A DNA stretch of 64,000 bases from Monilinia fructicola (lineage: Eukaryota; Ascomycota; Leotiomycetes; Helotiales; Sclerotiniaceae). Made by a program: the position numbers and the translations under genes. The stretch spans positions 1,116,501 to 1,180,500 of the forward strand of contig VICG01000004.1 of NCBI GenBank assembly GCA_008692225.1, read 5' to 3'. Below the pieces are notes generated by a model. That model saw only the letters and a list, made by a program, of their open reading frames with translations. It was not told where the DNA came from and did no database searches. Position 1 is the stretch's first letter; the number at the start of each line of letters is the position of its first letter. Below are positions 24,275 through 35,426 of the stretch, in pieces.

Positions 24275-25746
24275 CATATATACATACATACATACATACA
24301 TACATACATACATACATACATACCTTTTCTGAGTCCCCACACCAAATAGCGCAAACATAACACCATCTATCCTCCAACACATCAAAGATGACAGGCACAT
24401 TGCCACAACATCACATACAACCAGCCATCGGGATTATATCTCTCAACGGCATGTCAACAAGGGGGTTAATGCCACTTGAGATGATATTGATATTTTACTT
24501 TTTTTTTTGTTTCTTTTGATCTCGAGCTTGGCTTGTTGGTTTGGGTATGTTGCGATGGGATTACTGTTTGGGTTGGTGTTTGGAGTTTTGGCTTGTTTGG
24601 AGGTATTGGGGTGGTTTGTGTGTTTGGTGGTGGTGGTGGTGGTGGTGGTGGTGGTGATGATGATGTTAGGGTTAGGGCTGGTATTCGAGGTATTTAGCCT
24701 CTGAAGTGATTAATCAACAGGCGATGATGAGGAAAGGAGGCGGTTTCGATGAAATTGGGGGGGGGGGGGCAAGGGGTGGAAGCACTTCTTTCAGGAAATG
24801 GGATGCTTCATCTTAACAAAGTACCATGGGGAGAGCGATTTATTTTCTGACAAACTAAATGTCGATGTTGATGGTATCGGTGGAGCTGACGATGATCAAG
24901 CGACGTGGCCGCAATTGAAGAGTTGAAATACCCGGAACAGAAAATGGTGTACTACTATTCCAAAGCGCATATAGCGACCATCTGAGCTATATTGTGAACC
25001 TCGGGTAATATCGCAAAGATCTGCTGATAGAGACGCTTGGAGCTCTTCCTGCTATATGCATAGATATATGCCATGGCAAAAGGGGAGGGATTCTGGAATG
25101 TGCGGCATAGTGTTGTAAACGTGGTACTTTGGGGGAAGCAGTGGGTTTATCATTCTCTTCGATCCCTTCGCCTAGGACCTGCGCAGTGGACGGAATACTT
25201 CATACATTCTCTGATCTTCTCCGCGATCCCAAACTCGCTCTGATGTCCTTCGATGGATGATGGGATGATCGTCTGCGGTGCGGTATCACGCTTGGGATAT
25301 TGCCTGATGCTGATCCTTGAGTTGAAGTCTGCGTTTTGTTATCAGTGTATGTCGCGACTTTACGACTAATCTCGACTCTCTCAAGCCCATGCTGCTAAGA
25401 TCGTGGTTGAATGATGGGTACTGCAACTAGCAGTACTAGTCAACGACGGGGGTGATATTAATGAAAATGGTGAACAACGGGGTGCGTGAAAGAATTTGGC
25501 GACATATCTCAAAACTTCATGCTTATTTGATGCATGTTTGGGGTTGATTACAATCGTGGAGGATGATGATGATGATGATGATGAGCTGGCTTCATGTTTG
25601 GGGGATTGGTGGAAAGGGCTGTTTGGGGTTTGCGATCTATCAGGTATCAAATGCTTGCTCGTCCGGGGCTTAAAGTTCTGCAGTGTCTATACGTATGATG
25701 ATTACGAAAATGATAATGATAAGAGGTCATACGATGGAAGACAAGA
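23542..25746. other. Intergenic region dominated by simple repeats
   Basis: Contains (ATC)n at about 23964-24000, a long (CATA)n tract at about 24193-24323, and (GGT)n at about 24628-24656 next to two TTAGGG-like units. A G11 run lies near 24758-24768. Long open frames here come from these repeats and have no protein-like sequence. No supportable gene. Confidence 0.6.
24193..24323. repeat. (CATA)n tetranucleotide microsatellite
   Basis: About 130 bp of CATA repeats with minor interruptions (CATG at about 24228, TATATA at about 24270-24280). It stays open in several frames on both strands, so the predicted Tyr/Met/Cys- or His/Thr-repeat frames are artefacts. Confidence 0.95.
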
Positions 25747-26272
25747 TTAGAGATGTGATAAGGATTGCTTGGATGATGACGTGAAAGCACCAATCGCGAA
25801 TATGAGGACAGTGATTAGCAGTTCTGGAATGGTGGAAGAGAGGTTGCGGCTCAAGAGGCTGAGAACTTTATCCGTGTGTTTGGTGATGTGGAAGAAAGAG
25901 ATGGGTTTTTGATTGTGCTGAGCAGGAGGCAGGTCATGGTAGAGGGTGCACGTGGTGCAGAATGGAAAATCGTTCAAAGTAGAACTATAGAAGTATGAGG
26001 GTGAGTATGGCGATTATTTGACCGTGTGAGAATGTCTAGATGGTAGAATATGCTGGTTGACTTACTTGGCAACGTTGGTAATGATGTTGCTACTGGTGTT
26101 AGTTTATAACCTGATCTAACTTTAGAGGACCTGGGGTTTTAGCGCGCACTCGCGTAAATTGGGACGGGAGAAAATTAACTGAAAAGTTGCAGAAGCACCG
26201 GCTGACAAACCATCAAAACTATCCACGCCGAGACAATCCTCACCTCAGATTCGCAGCAGGATATTTACTCAT
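25747..26272 (-). CDS. Small predicted tail-anchored protein, 97 aa, unknown function
   Basis: Assembled from three exons: 26272-26244 (29 nt), 26092-26066 (27 nt) and 25984-25747 (238 nt). Introns have GTGAGG..CCAG and GTAAGT..ATAG borders. Exon phases join exactly into one 97-aa frame starting MSKYPAANLSSNIITNVANS. The middle has a CTTC pair (FPFCTTCTLYHDLPPAQH) that could be half of a small metal site. Near the C-terminus one hydrophobic stretch, PELLITVLIFAIGAF, is followed by about 10 residues, which suggests a tail-anchored or single-pass membrane protein. I recognise no family. The exon 1-2 join is the weakest part: its branch-like CTAAC lies very close to the acceptor. Exon 3 and the intron before it are more convincing. 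Confidence 0.45.
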
Positions 26273-28747
26273 CGCCTAATTCTTAATATGCTGATGGATA
26301 CCAGTCGCAGCATTTTGTCTTGTCGTATCATCTTTCCTAGAGAACCGATATTCTGGTTATATACCAATGATCTACTGTATCACTCTTGTTTTCTACTGTA
26401 GCTTACAATTTGTACAGATAGTAGAAAGTGTTAAAAGCGTCCAAATCGAAAGGTCTTTGGAGTAATCACTATATGAGCTTCAAAATCCTGATATACCACT
26501 TGTACTTTTCAATCCCATTTCAACTCTTTAACTTTATTCCATTTTAATATCACTAACTTCACTTCAATACTATCAACTATAAATCAATAATGGCAAGTAC
26601 GATCTTATCATTATCAAAAGTAAATTCCTTCAAGTTATTCATTAGTTCTAGAACTAAAGTACCTTGCTTTTTCAACTTCGCTTTCTCTCCCCTATTCCAC
26701 CGCATTTCCCCTTTCATAATTATTATAATAATGTATCGTCCATTTCAACTCTGAATTACTTCCAGAATAAGAATAACAACGATGATACTAATAATAAACA
26801 GTAACAGCAACAATAACAATAACATCAATAATAAAAAGCTATAATATGCTTGAATCCAGTTGAAAAAACCAAACTCGATGAGCCAAGCTTAACAAACCAA
26901 ACTCTCAAACGAAGGATTGTCAATATTACCTCTTGTTTACATCAATAATACTATCAAGACCCCAAACTTCTCTCAATCTCATTCCTTTTCTAACTACATA
27001 CCAAGAAAGATGTAGCTATATGCTCTACGCGAATGTCACAGAATTGGTACCATAGGGCTGCAGGGCTGGGATCCGTATTCGACCCAGATATTTGACTTTC
27101 AGATTACTGAGGGGCGGGCTACTTTAACCTTAGTTTGTATTGAAGATTTTGTAGATGTGTGTCTAATAGTGTCTACAAGTATACTCGAGTAGTGAACCTT
27201 ATGTTTGCAAAGCCCCGGAGACCTATATTACCGTTTGAAACAGGACTACAGTATTATCCATGATGATGGGAGGATATTCAATTCATGACAGAATCCTGAT
27301 CAGTCGATCATCTACCACTCAATACATCAGAGATTATCGACTGTGTAATTTATAATGATAGGCCATCTTTTTTGTTTTCCTTATTCTCACCATGAGAGAG
27401 AGTATCAGGTATGTATAATACATACGCATACCCTAAACCCCAGGATATCTAAGGAATCCCTTCAAGGAATATTTATTGTATCCCCAAGAAACCAAGCAGA
27501 GTGATATTTTATCAAAATCCAAATTTACCTCGTGCACACCCCCGCCGTTCCCCCAACCCCGATCATCCCCTCGTCTACTCCCACCCCCTCGAGACGATCT
27601 CCCTAATCGCATCAAATCCTTCCATGTATCACGCCGCAACCTCAAAGATACACCCACCCCCCGGGCTCTTCACACGCACCCCACAACTATGCATGCCATC
27701 AGCACTCGAAAGCGCATCATGATCCCAAAACGCAAGATGACGAGCCCCCAGTGATCAAGATAGCGTGCCACCTAACCGTCCCAGCAATGAAGGCAATGAC
27801 AGCCCACAATCCAGCAATCGCGAGAACAGACACCCACGCACCCACCAACACCACGCAAACCATCACGACAACGACCCCAACCGGAAATCGCACGCGGCGC
27901 AAAAATCGCGCTCCCAGGTGAACCCCCCCCCCATCCCCAACCTCGGATGCGCTTCAATCTCATGGCGGCAATCCCAGGGCGAAGCCGGTGATTCTGCGCA
28001 GGGTTTAGACGATCACGAGGTAAGATGCATATGAGCGAGGCTTGGGCCCTCGCTCTAGCACCAAGGCCAAGGCTGGAAGACGCCCAGGTTACAACCCGAA
28101 CATGGCTGACCGCACACTGGCGCACCGACAGACCACCTGCTTGCTTACCGTGAGCAAAACAAGCATCCCGAATTGACCGTCGTCATTTTCTCGCCGGCGC
28201 CCGCCAACCGCCGGCTCGCACCCTTCGTTGACTAGATTGCAGCAGAGGCGCTGTAGGGTGCATGGGCGGTGTGATGACAAAGCGAAGACTCAGAACTGTG
28301 AGGGAGGGCTACAGATAGATCTTATCCTAGCTCCAGCCCTAGCCCTAGCCCCAGCCCACCATCCAGCATCCAGCATCCACCATCCACCCCAATCCAGCAA
28401 CCCGAAGCATATCCCAGTCCAGAAAAAACAAAAAAACAAACAAAAACAAAAAAAAAAAAAAACAAAGCACAGCTATCCATCCACCCATCCTCACCCAAAA
28501 CTGTCCATCCCAAGACCTCACTCATCAACCCTCCACCCTCCACCCTCCACCCCAAACCCCCAAACCCTCATCTCTCTAACCACCCACCACAGCCATAAAG
28601 CAACACAACCCGATACATCACAGAACAACACAAGGATAGGCCGAGCTCCAAGATAGATAGATGGCCCTGGAGATAGATCGATAGATAGATAGATCGATGA
28701 CTCAAAGTATAGCGGAGCGGAGCGGATCGCTAGATGGAGTGATTATG

Positions 28748-28792
<45 letters not shown>

Positions 28793-29682
28793 ATACGCAG
28801 CGTTGCTATCTAGAATGATGAGTTTAAAGAAAAGAGGAATTAATTGATTAATGGATTGATTGACTGACTAATTGATTAGTTTAGTTGGATGAAGGGAGGG
28901 GGGTATTTGCGATGGATGAGATGGTATTATGTGGGATATGCAAGAAAGAGGCGAGGGAATTTCCAGGTTGGGAGAAAGGTATGATTTATTGATCTTGGTA
29001 TTGTAGCTCTCCAGACATTAGACGACATCGCTTATGTATTGTGGAGATTGGGGAGAATGGAGATGTTCATGTGATGTTCGCTGATTATATAACAAGCAAA
29101 ATATGCGTTTCTCATTTCAATTCACATATAAGCATCTGATCCTTATACTAACTATCATATCATATCCCTAGGTATAGCCGAGTCTCCTATTTCCTACTAC
29201 GCCAACGCCCAATCATTTCCAGACAGCCCTTGATTTGAGCAAATTATTGTTGTAGTACGATTCCCCCCTAACAAACAAGCGAGAGGTTTCCTTCTGCTCC
29301 AGTTTCTTGACCTTGGTCCCAACTGCGTATAAATTGCAAATGAGTCGGTAGATTGTACTTGAGCCCCCTACTCCTTATTTGGCACCTTTCCAGCGATGTT
29401 CAAAAGCAATTAACTCCACCCCTAATCACATATCACTTTAAAATTCCTCCCAATGTAATCCTAGCACGTCCCAGGCGTAATAACTGATTGGTTGTCCACT
29501 CAACCCCTCGATACTATGTACCCTGATCATTTGTCGTTTATTATCGATTATCGTAAGAGTACAGAAAGGTGTGGATTATACCATAAGACATGAGATCGCT
29601 CGTAGTGACGCCTTCGCTAAAATGCAGAATTTTGCAATGGCCAAATTATTTCGAGTTTATCATCTTTCATATAAATAGTTGG
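26273..29682. other. Intergenic region, no gene supported
   Basis: AT-rich around 26500-26900. 27500-28320 is C-rich on the plus strand with overlapping open frames on both strands but no motifs. A minus frame at 27717-27902 is hydrophobic and Val-rich yet has no supporting exons. An A-rich run lies at about 28440-28462 and a (TA)n tract at about 28752-28787. 29100-29682 would be the 3' flank of the FHA-RING gene. Confidence 0.5.
28752..28787. repeat. (TA)n microsatellite
   Basis: Uninterrupted TA dinucleotide run of about 36 bp, preceded by GATA repeats (AGATAGATAGATAG at about 28650-28695). Confidence 0.9.
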
Positions 29683-31851
29683 CTACACAGCAGAATGTGG
29701 TGTTGCGTGAGCTGTAGTGGGAGTGTCGTTATACTCTAGATTGCCCACCCCGCTTGCCAGCCTTAGACCATTTGTTCGACCCGCGCCTCCGTCAAAAATG
29801 AATGGACCAACGTCATTTCGAGGTGTCATCGGTCCCTCGCCGGTGAGAGGGTCTGCTAAAACGGGATGAATTCCATTAGGGCTTGGTGAGCCACGGATGT
29901 GCTCGACACGGGAAGACGAGGCAGTGGATGCGCTAGGGACTGGCTTTCTCGTAATGATATCGACAGGTGGAACTGTAGAGTTATTGTTGTTGGCCTGAGG
30001 TGTTGGTGTGGCTGAAGTTGAGCTAGCGGGAGAATCACCAACGTGGAGAAAAGCGATACCTTCGATTCCCGCCTCATGCGTAGGAGGACCCGTACTGGAC
30101 TCGTCGCTCGTATCAAGATCATCCTCGGTGTGATGCACATCTGAAGCTTCAAATGTTTCCGGTTCTGGTAGACTTGGAGCGGCTGTGGGGTCAGCCGCCT
30201 GTGGGACAGCCGCTTCCTCGGCTTCGGCTACAGGCTCAGTATCGTGGGGCGTGGTGAAATCTGCTGCAGATTCTGGTACTGCATCCACCTCCTCATCAGA
30301 TGCAGCCAATTCCTCCCAATCTCCATCGGGTTCGTCAAGCTCTGCCTCGAGATCTGCGACTGTACGGCAGTTTGGACAGATAAAATGAGGCCAAGTAGGA
30401 CCGTTGATGACAACTCGAATACATTTGTAATGCCATGTGTGAGAACATGGTGCGACGAATAAAGATTGGCAAGGCTTTCATGTGTTAGTCAAGGCTTATC
30501 AGGTAAGAATATGATCTCTCGACTTACAGCTATCGCCCCAAGACAAATCGAGCAGTCTTGCGAAGAACCATTCGAGGCGCTCGAACCAGCAACCGATGGC
30601 TTCTTTTGGTTATTGTTGAGTTCGCGCAAACGCTTATGAGATTGTACACTGGGAGAGATATTAGTGAGAAAGAACCCTAGGTCTATCCAACTTTCTTGAC
30701 ACATACTTGAAACTGCTGGGACCGGTCTGCCATCCTTTGTTGAGTTCCACCCGTATCTTGACACATCGGAAGATCATCTCCTCGCCACCTTTGAAATCTA
30801 TGCCCAATTGTACTATATCACCATCATTTACGGGATATGGTCTTGATTCCGTACCCGGAGAACTTAATCGAATATGATTGAGGAATGTGCCCGATGAACT
30901 TTTCACATCCTTGATATACCATCTGCCTCCGCTACACCAGAACTCACAGTGACGTCTGCTCACCACCTTTGACTTGAATCCCACTGGGGCAAACGAAGGC
31001 ACGTTTGTAGCCTGAGGTTGCTGATTCTCTCGTTCGGAATATCGACCAACTTTTATCACTTCCTTTCCCGTCGGCAGTGTTCGACTCATGGTCCCAAATA
31101 TAAGAGAGGGACGGTGAGCTCGAGGATCTTGATGCGGAGAGAAACGAATCGACGGTAGTTGATGTGACATCGACCCTCCCGCCGATGCGGGACTGTTTTC
31201 TCCTAGAGTATTCAATAGAGGCATATCGGCTGCCCCTGCTGTTCCTGCCGATCGAGTCCTTGCCATGGAAGCCGCGAGACCAGACGTTATCGCAGATGGG
31301 TCGTTTCCTGATAGCACCGCCGAAGAAGATGCCGTCGCAGTCGATTGTGGCTGAGTTGCAATTCTTGATACTCCGCTGTGACCTCCTACCGTTGGTAGCC
31401 ACCCACTTGTAGATCCTAAATTTTCCTGAGGATTCGTGGTTCCTGCAGATATCAATTCAGGTGTATTCGTGGATCTTTGTGCCGTGAGTAAAGTTTGTCG
31501 AGGAATATTTTCAATTGTAGGAGTCGCAGGCGAGGCTACTGCACTCGCTGACGTGGGGGACGAGGGCGAGTTAGAATAACTTGGATTGCGTGAGAGTCCT
31601 GGTCGTGAATTTTGATTGTTAGTGGAGGAATTTGGATTGTGATTGTGGTTCTCCCGCGATAAGATATGATTATGCGTATAGCTTCGTAAATAACTTAAAC
31701 CCCTTAGACGACCTCTTGATGTAGGTGACGAGGGAGAAACGGGTGGTGGGGAGCTAGGTGAGACTGGGTGTGCAGAGGATGCTCGTTCTACCAGAGATGA
31801 GATTGGAGTGGTGGTGGGATTCCAGGGTGAGCTAGGCACCGATGAATACAT
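29683..31851 (-). CDS. FHA-RING E3 ubiquitin ligase, Dma1/CHFR-like
   Basis: Dma1/Dma2/CHFR-type ligases couple phosphothreonine recognition to ubiquitylation in mitotic checkpoint and septation control. ATG 31851 (MYSSVPSSPWNP) is chosen because the frame upstream has only a GTG. Exons are 31851-30707, 30648-30528 and 30474-29683; introns 58 and 53 nt; phases close to 685 aa. Residues 1 to about 250 are Ser/Pro/Asn-rich. The FHA domain, at about 255-375, carries KVGRYSE, VSRRHCEFW and KSSSGTFLNHIRLS, including the conserved Arg, Ser and His contacts. A RING follows at about 413-466: CSICLGAIAPCQSL, PCSHTWHYKC and ICPNC. The acidic C-terminal tail (about 200 residues) is Glu/Ser/Pro-rich. A CT-rich run directly upstream (31918-32045) fits a pyrimidine-rich promoter. 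FHA-then-RING order is diagnostic. Confidence 0.93.
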
Positions 31852-31917
31852 CGGGAGATCAAAGTAGAAGTTTATTAAAAGAACGAAGATAAATAAGTCC
31901 AGTCCTCGACTTCCTCT

Positions 31918-32045
31918 CGCGCGCGCTCTCTTTCTCTCTCTCACTCTCACTCTCACTCACTCTCTCACACGCACACTCTCTCACTCTTCTGTTTTTCTTC
32001 CTTTCTTTCTTTCTTCCTTTCTTCCTTTCGTGCTTCTTTCTTTTC
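31918..32045. promoter_or_regulatory. Pyrimidine-rich tract upstream of the FHA-RING gene
   Basis: On the plus strand this is CT-dense (CTCTCTCTCACTCTCACTCT, then TTCTTTCTTTCTTCC), which is GA-rich on the coding strand. It ends about 67 bp before the start codon. Such tracts are common in fungal promoters and 5' UTRs; a specific regulatory role is inference. Confidence 0.4.
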
Positions 32046-33540
32046 TGGGTTTGAGTTAACGGGTGAATGAAAATAATAAAATAAAGTTATTGAAAAATTG
32101 ATTATCAAATATGGAGGAAATCTTGATTGAACAAAGGATATCTAGGTATCCTCTTATACTTCGGTTGAATAGAACAAGAGATCAAGTGATAAATAATACT
32201 TTTTCTAAGAGGTTAAAAATAAAAATAAAAAGCCAGTTGGTTGAGGTTCTTGGGAGGAAGTTGGAAAAATATGTAAGTATGTATGAGGAGGTATGTATGA
32301 TATGTATGGTCGGTATGGACGGTAGACGACGGTATGGACGGTATGGATGGTATTGTAGTATTGTATTGTGTTATTGTATTGTGTTGTATGGTTCTGTACG
32401 GTACGGTATGGTATGGTATGGTATGGTATGGTATGTAGTATTGTATTGTATTATATTGTATTGTATTGTATTGTATTTATTGTATTGTGTTGTGTTGTGT
32501 GTACCCAATGATTGATTGATTGCTCGATTGATCGATTGTTTGATTAACCTTGGAACCTTGGAACCTTGGAATTGGATTGATTGATCGGGTTGGTCTCTTC
32601 TTTTGATGCTTTCGGTAGGAGAGGGGTGGCTTGGATTTGCTTTGCTTTGCTATGCTTTGCTTTGCTTTGCTTTTAACTTCAAGTCTTGGATGTCCGAACG
32701 CTCGAGGGAGTCTAGTGACTGAGAGAATGAGTGGCACGAGGATAACCAGGGCTGGGTAGGTAAAGGTAAGGAAGGTAAGGAAGATGAGGTGAATAAGGAC
32801 TGTAGGTTCTTTTATAGATTTCTCTAGATTCCAAGTTTCTCCAGATTTTATCAAGTAATAATAAGTCATAAAGCAACAAGGTCCACGGGTAGGTAAACAG
32901 ACACTGTAGATAGATAAATAGATATATACTCGCGTAGACTAATAAATAGGTAGCCACCGTCCGTACCTCCTTAGGTATCTATGTAGATGAATGGATAGTT
33001 GAGATGGCTAAAAGATATCGATTTCGATTTCAATTTCAATTTCGATTTCTTAAAAGATTTTTAAAACAAGAATGCGGTGTGGTTCAAAGTAAGTCAAGAG
33101 ATGGATGATTAAGGTTAGAGAGCCATGATCAGTTGAACATGCAGGGAATTTTAAGAATGGGGAAGATTGATGGAAGAGGTGAGAGGTGGGAGGTGAGAGG
33201 TGGGAGGTGAGAGGTGAGAGGTGAGGAGTGAGAGCTTAATGCTCAGTGCAGGTGTGGTGTTCACTGTTCACTGTTCACTGTTCACTGTTCATAAAGCATT
33301 ATTGGAGACGTGAGGTGGTTGGTTGTTAAGGAGGCGAGGGAGAGTATTGGTAGTAATGGAAGGACAGTAGTGGGAAGGTATTAGGTATGGACGGAGGAGG
33401 TAATTACGTATAGATGGTATAGATGGTATAGATGGTATGATTATATATATATAAAAGCTATGAACGGTATAAAAGATATGGTATGTGAGTATGAATGATC
33501 TCTATCCATGGATGATGAATGAATGGCATGGTAGTATTTA
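32046..33540. repeat. Cluster of pentanucleotide and other short tandem repeats
   Basis: Successive tracts: (GGTAT)n at about 32400-32436, (TATTG)n at about 32438-32478, (GGAACCTT)n at about 32548-32572, (TTTGC)n at about 32634-32674, GGTGGGAGGTGAGA at about 33178-33230, and (TTCACTG)n at about 33259-33290. Open frames on either strand simply follow the repeats. No gene seen. Confidence 0.8.
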
Positions 33541-34969
33541 AGCCGTATATTATATAAAAGAGAACTTTTACTAAATTATTATAAATATGAAAATCCCTAA
33601 CAAATAACAAGAATTAGAATAATAGTAATAAAAATAAATAATTAATAATCAACTCTTATTTTACTTTATCTCTTATCTATACTATTTATTTATTTTAGAG
33701 TACGTTTAGATTGAATTTTTAAAATATTAGGAATATTAAAATTAATATAATATTAAATCTAAATTAAAATTAATATAATATTAAATCTAATATATATTAA
33801 ATATAATATCAAATGAATATATTTGTTAAAACAAATATATTTGAAAAAGTAATAGAGAAAAATTAAAACAAAGATATACAACAAAACTAATATATTTAAA
33901 AAAGTAATAGAGAAAAATCAAAATAAAGATATATTTAAATATCTTTATTAATAGTATTGAAAATTATTATTGATTACTTTATAGAAAAACCTTTAAATAT
34001 TTGCTTAAATATATATTAAAGCTAATATTGCGTTTCAATCAAGCTATGTTTGTTTAATATATTAAGTTTAATATCGAAAAAAGTCGATTCGAACGCACCC
34101 TTATATTCTTCTACTTTTTATATGGATTCAGGACAAATGATTCAATACAGACAAAACAATACGCAATCAGTCTGAATGATAAAACCTGAAAGTGTATGGC
34201 TATTAGAAAAGTCAACGAAAGGACCCGTGGACAGGGTTAGAGTGGGATTTGATGATCAAGATAGAAATGCAAAAAGCCTTTATGATGGATCAATAAACAA
34301 TAATATTTCTCTTTACTTCCCGTTCATATCTTTGTTCAGCTCCATGGACGGCGGACCCGTGGACAAGATAGTCAAGGACGTTCTTGGTAGGTACTGTATA
34401 GGTGATAATAAAAGTAGCTGGAGCTGGAGCTGGAGCTGGAGGTGATAAGCACAACTCTTACATAATCATCATACTTTTGCTATGTACAGAGTTCACCTGG
34501 GCAGTATATATATAACCTTAAGCTTTCTTATTGCCCAAATGGTCTGTCTCTATTGATAATAAGAAGCAACATAAAATCTCTCCAGGGCTCTCCCGGATAT
34601 AAAGGAGTACCTATTAGAAATAAAATATCAAATCAGGAGTACTTCGATAAATCAATGCATTTACTTGTTAATTATCATATTATCCACGGATTACTTCATC
34701 TACCTACTTGATACTTACCGAGTACATACTAGCTGCCTACCTACCTACATCTATCTACCCACACCATACTGTCAACAATATCTTCACAAACCATCACCGC
34801 CATTTACAAAGAATGAGAAAAATGCATTGTTGACCGTTGGATGAACGAGTGGCATGGATCATACGTCCTCGACTCCTTGGTCTGTCCTGGCTGGGTCTTG
34901 CTTGGTCTTGGTCTTTCCACTTCTGTACAGAGTACTCCGTGCAGAGGGTACGCCTCTCGTTAGAGTAGT
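33541..34969. other. AT-rich block and gene-free spacer
   Basis: 33540-34090 is strongly AT-rich with repeated ATTAATATAATATTAAATCT and AAAGATATATTTAAATAT segments. After 34090 composition returns to average. No coding frame with protein-like features found. Confidence 0.55.
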
Positions 34970-35077
34970 AAAAAGCGGCAACTTCTACAGGATGTATGGC
35001 ACGGCACGTGAGCGGTATCTAATAAAAAGCGGCGACTTCTACAGGATGTATAGCACGGCACGTGAGCGATATCTAAA
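34970..35077. repeat. Tandem duplication, 54-bp unit, G/A differences only
   Basis: Two adjacent copies of a 54-bp unit containing AAAAAGCGGC(A/G)ACTTCTACA, then GGATGTAT(G/A)GCACGGCACG and TGAGCG(G/A)TATCTAA. The three differences I see are all G/A transitions, as RIP would leave. It sits about 350 bp upstream of the MPP-alpha gene. Confidence 0.85.
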
Positions 35078-35426
35078 TACGGCACAGGCAATTCCAATTC
35101 TTCCACTTACAGTCACAAGAGGACAATAGTAGAATCTTGGAAAATCTAAATTCATCCCTCGACCCATTCCATCCGCCTGCATGAATGTGACTCTGCATGG
35201 ATGCCTGAGGCCTTGCATGATTAGGCTTGATGCAACGCCCCCGCCACCAACCTAGATTAGTCCGCTTGAACCGGTAAATGCCGATCTCAAGATTTTTTTG
35301 ATATCGATAATCATGATAGGTAGGGTACCTAGGTAGGAAGATTCGAGATAACTCGCTAGGGAAACTTTCGCGACGACGAGGTTAAATCTTTCAAACTCAC
35401 GACTATCACATCCAGCAATACTCAAT

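Noticed and set aside
23961..24406. Overlapping long frames on both strands around 24.2 kb
   Set aside because: Produced entirely by CATA and ATC repeats; translations are repetitive Tyr/Met/Cys/Val, His/Thr or poly-Asp.
24664..24678. TTAGGG-like repeats suggesting an internal telomere sequence
   Set aside because: Only about two units, embedded in a GGT-rich run.
27717..27902. Hydrophobic 61-residue minus-strand frame as a membrane protein
   Set aside because: Val/Ile/Ala-rich translation of a biased C-rich strand; no supporting exon, motif or flanking coding sequence.
31852..31956. Longer N-terminus for the FHA-RING protein
   Set aside because: Upstream in-frame start is GTG within a CT-rich tract; the first ATG is at 31851.
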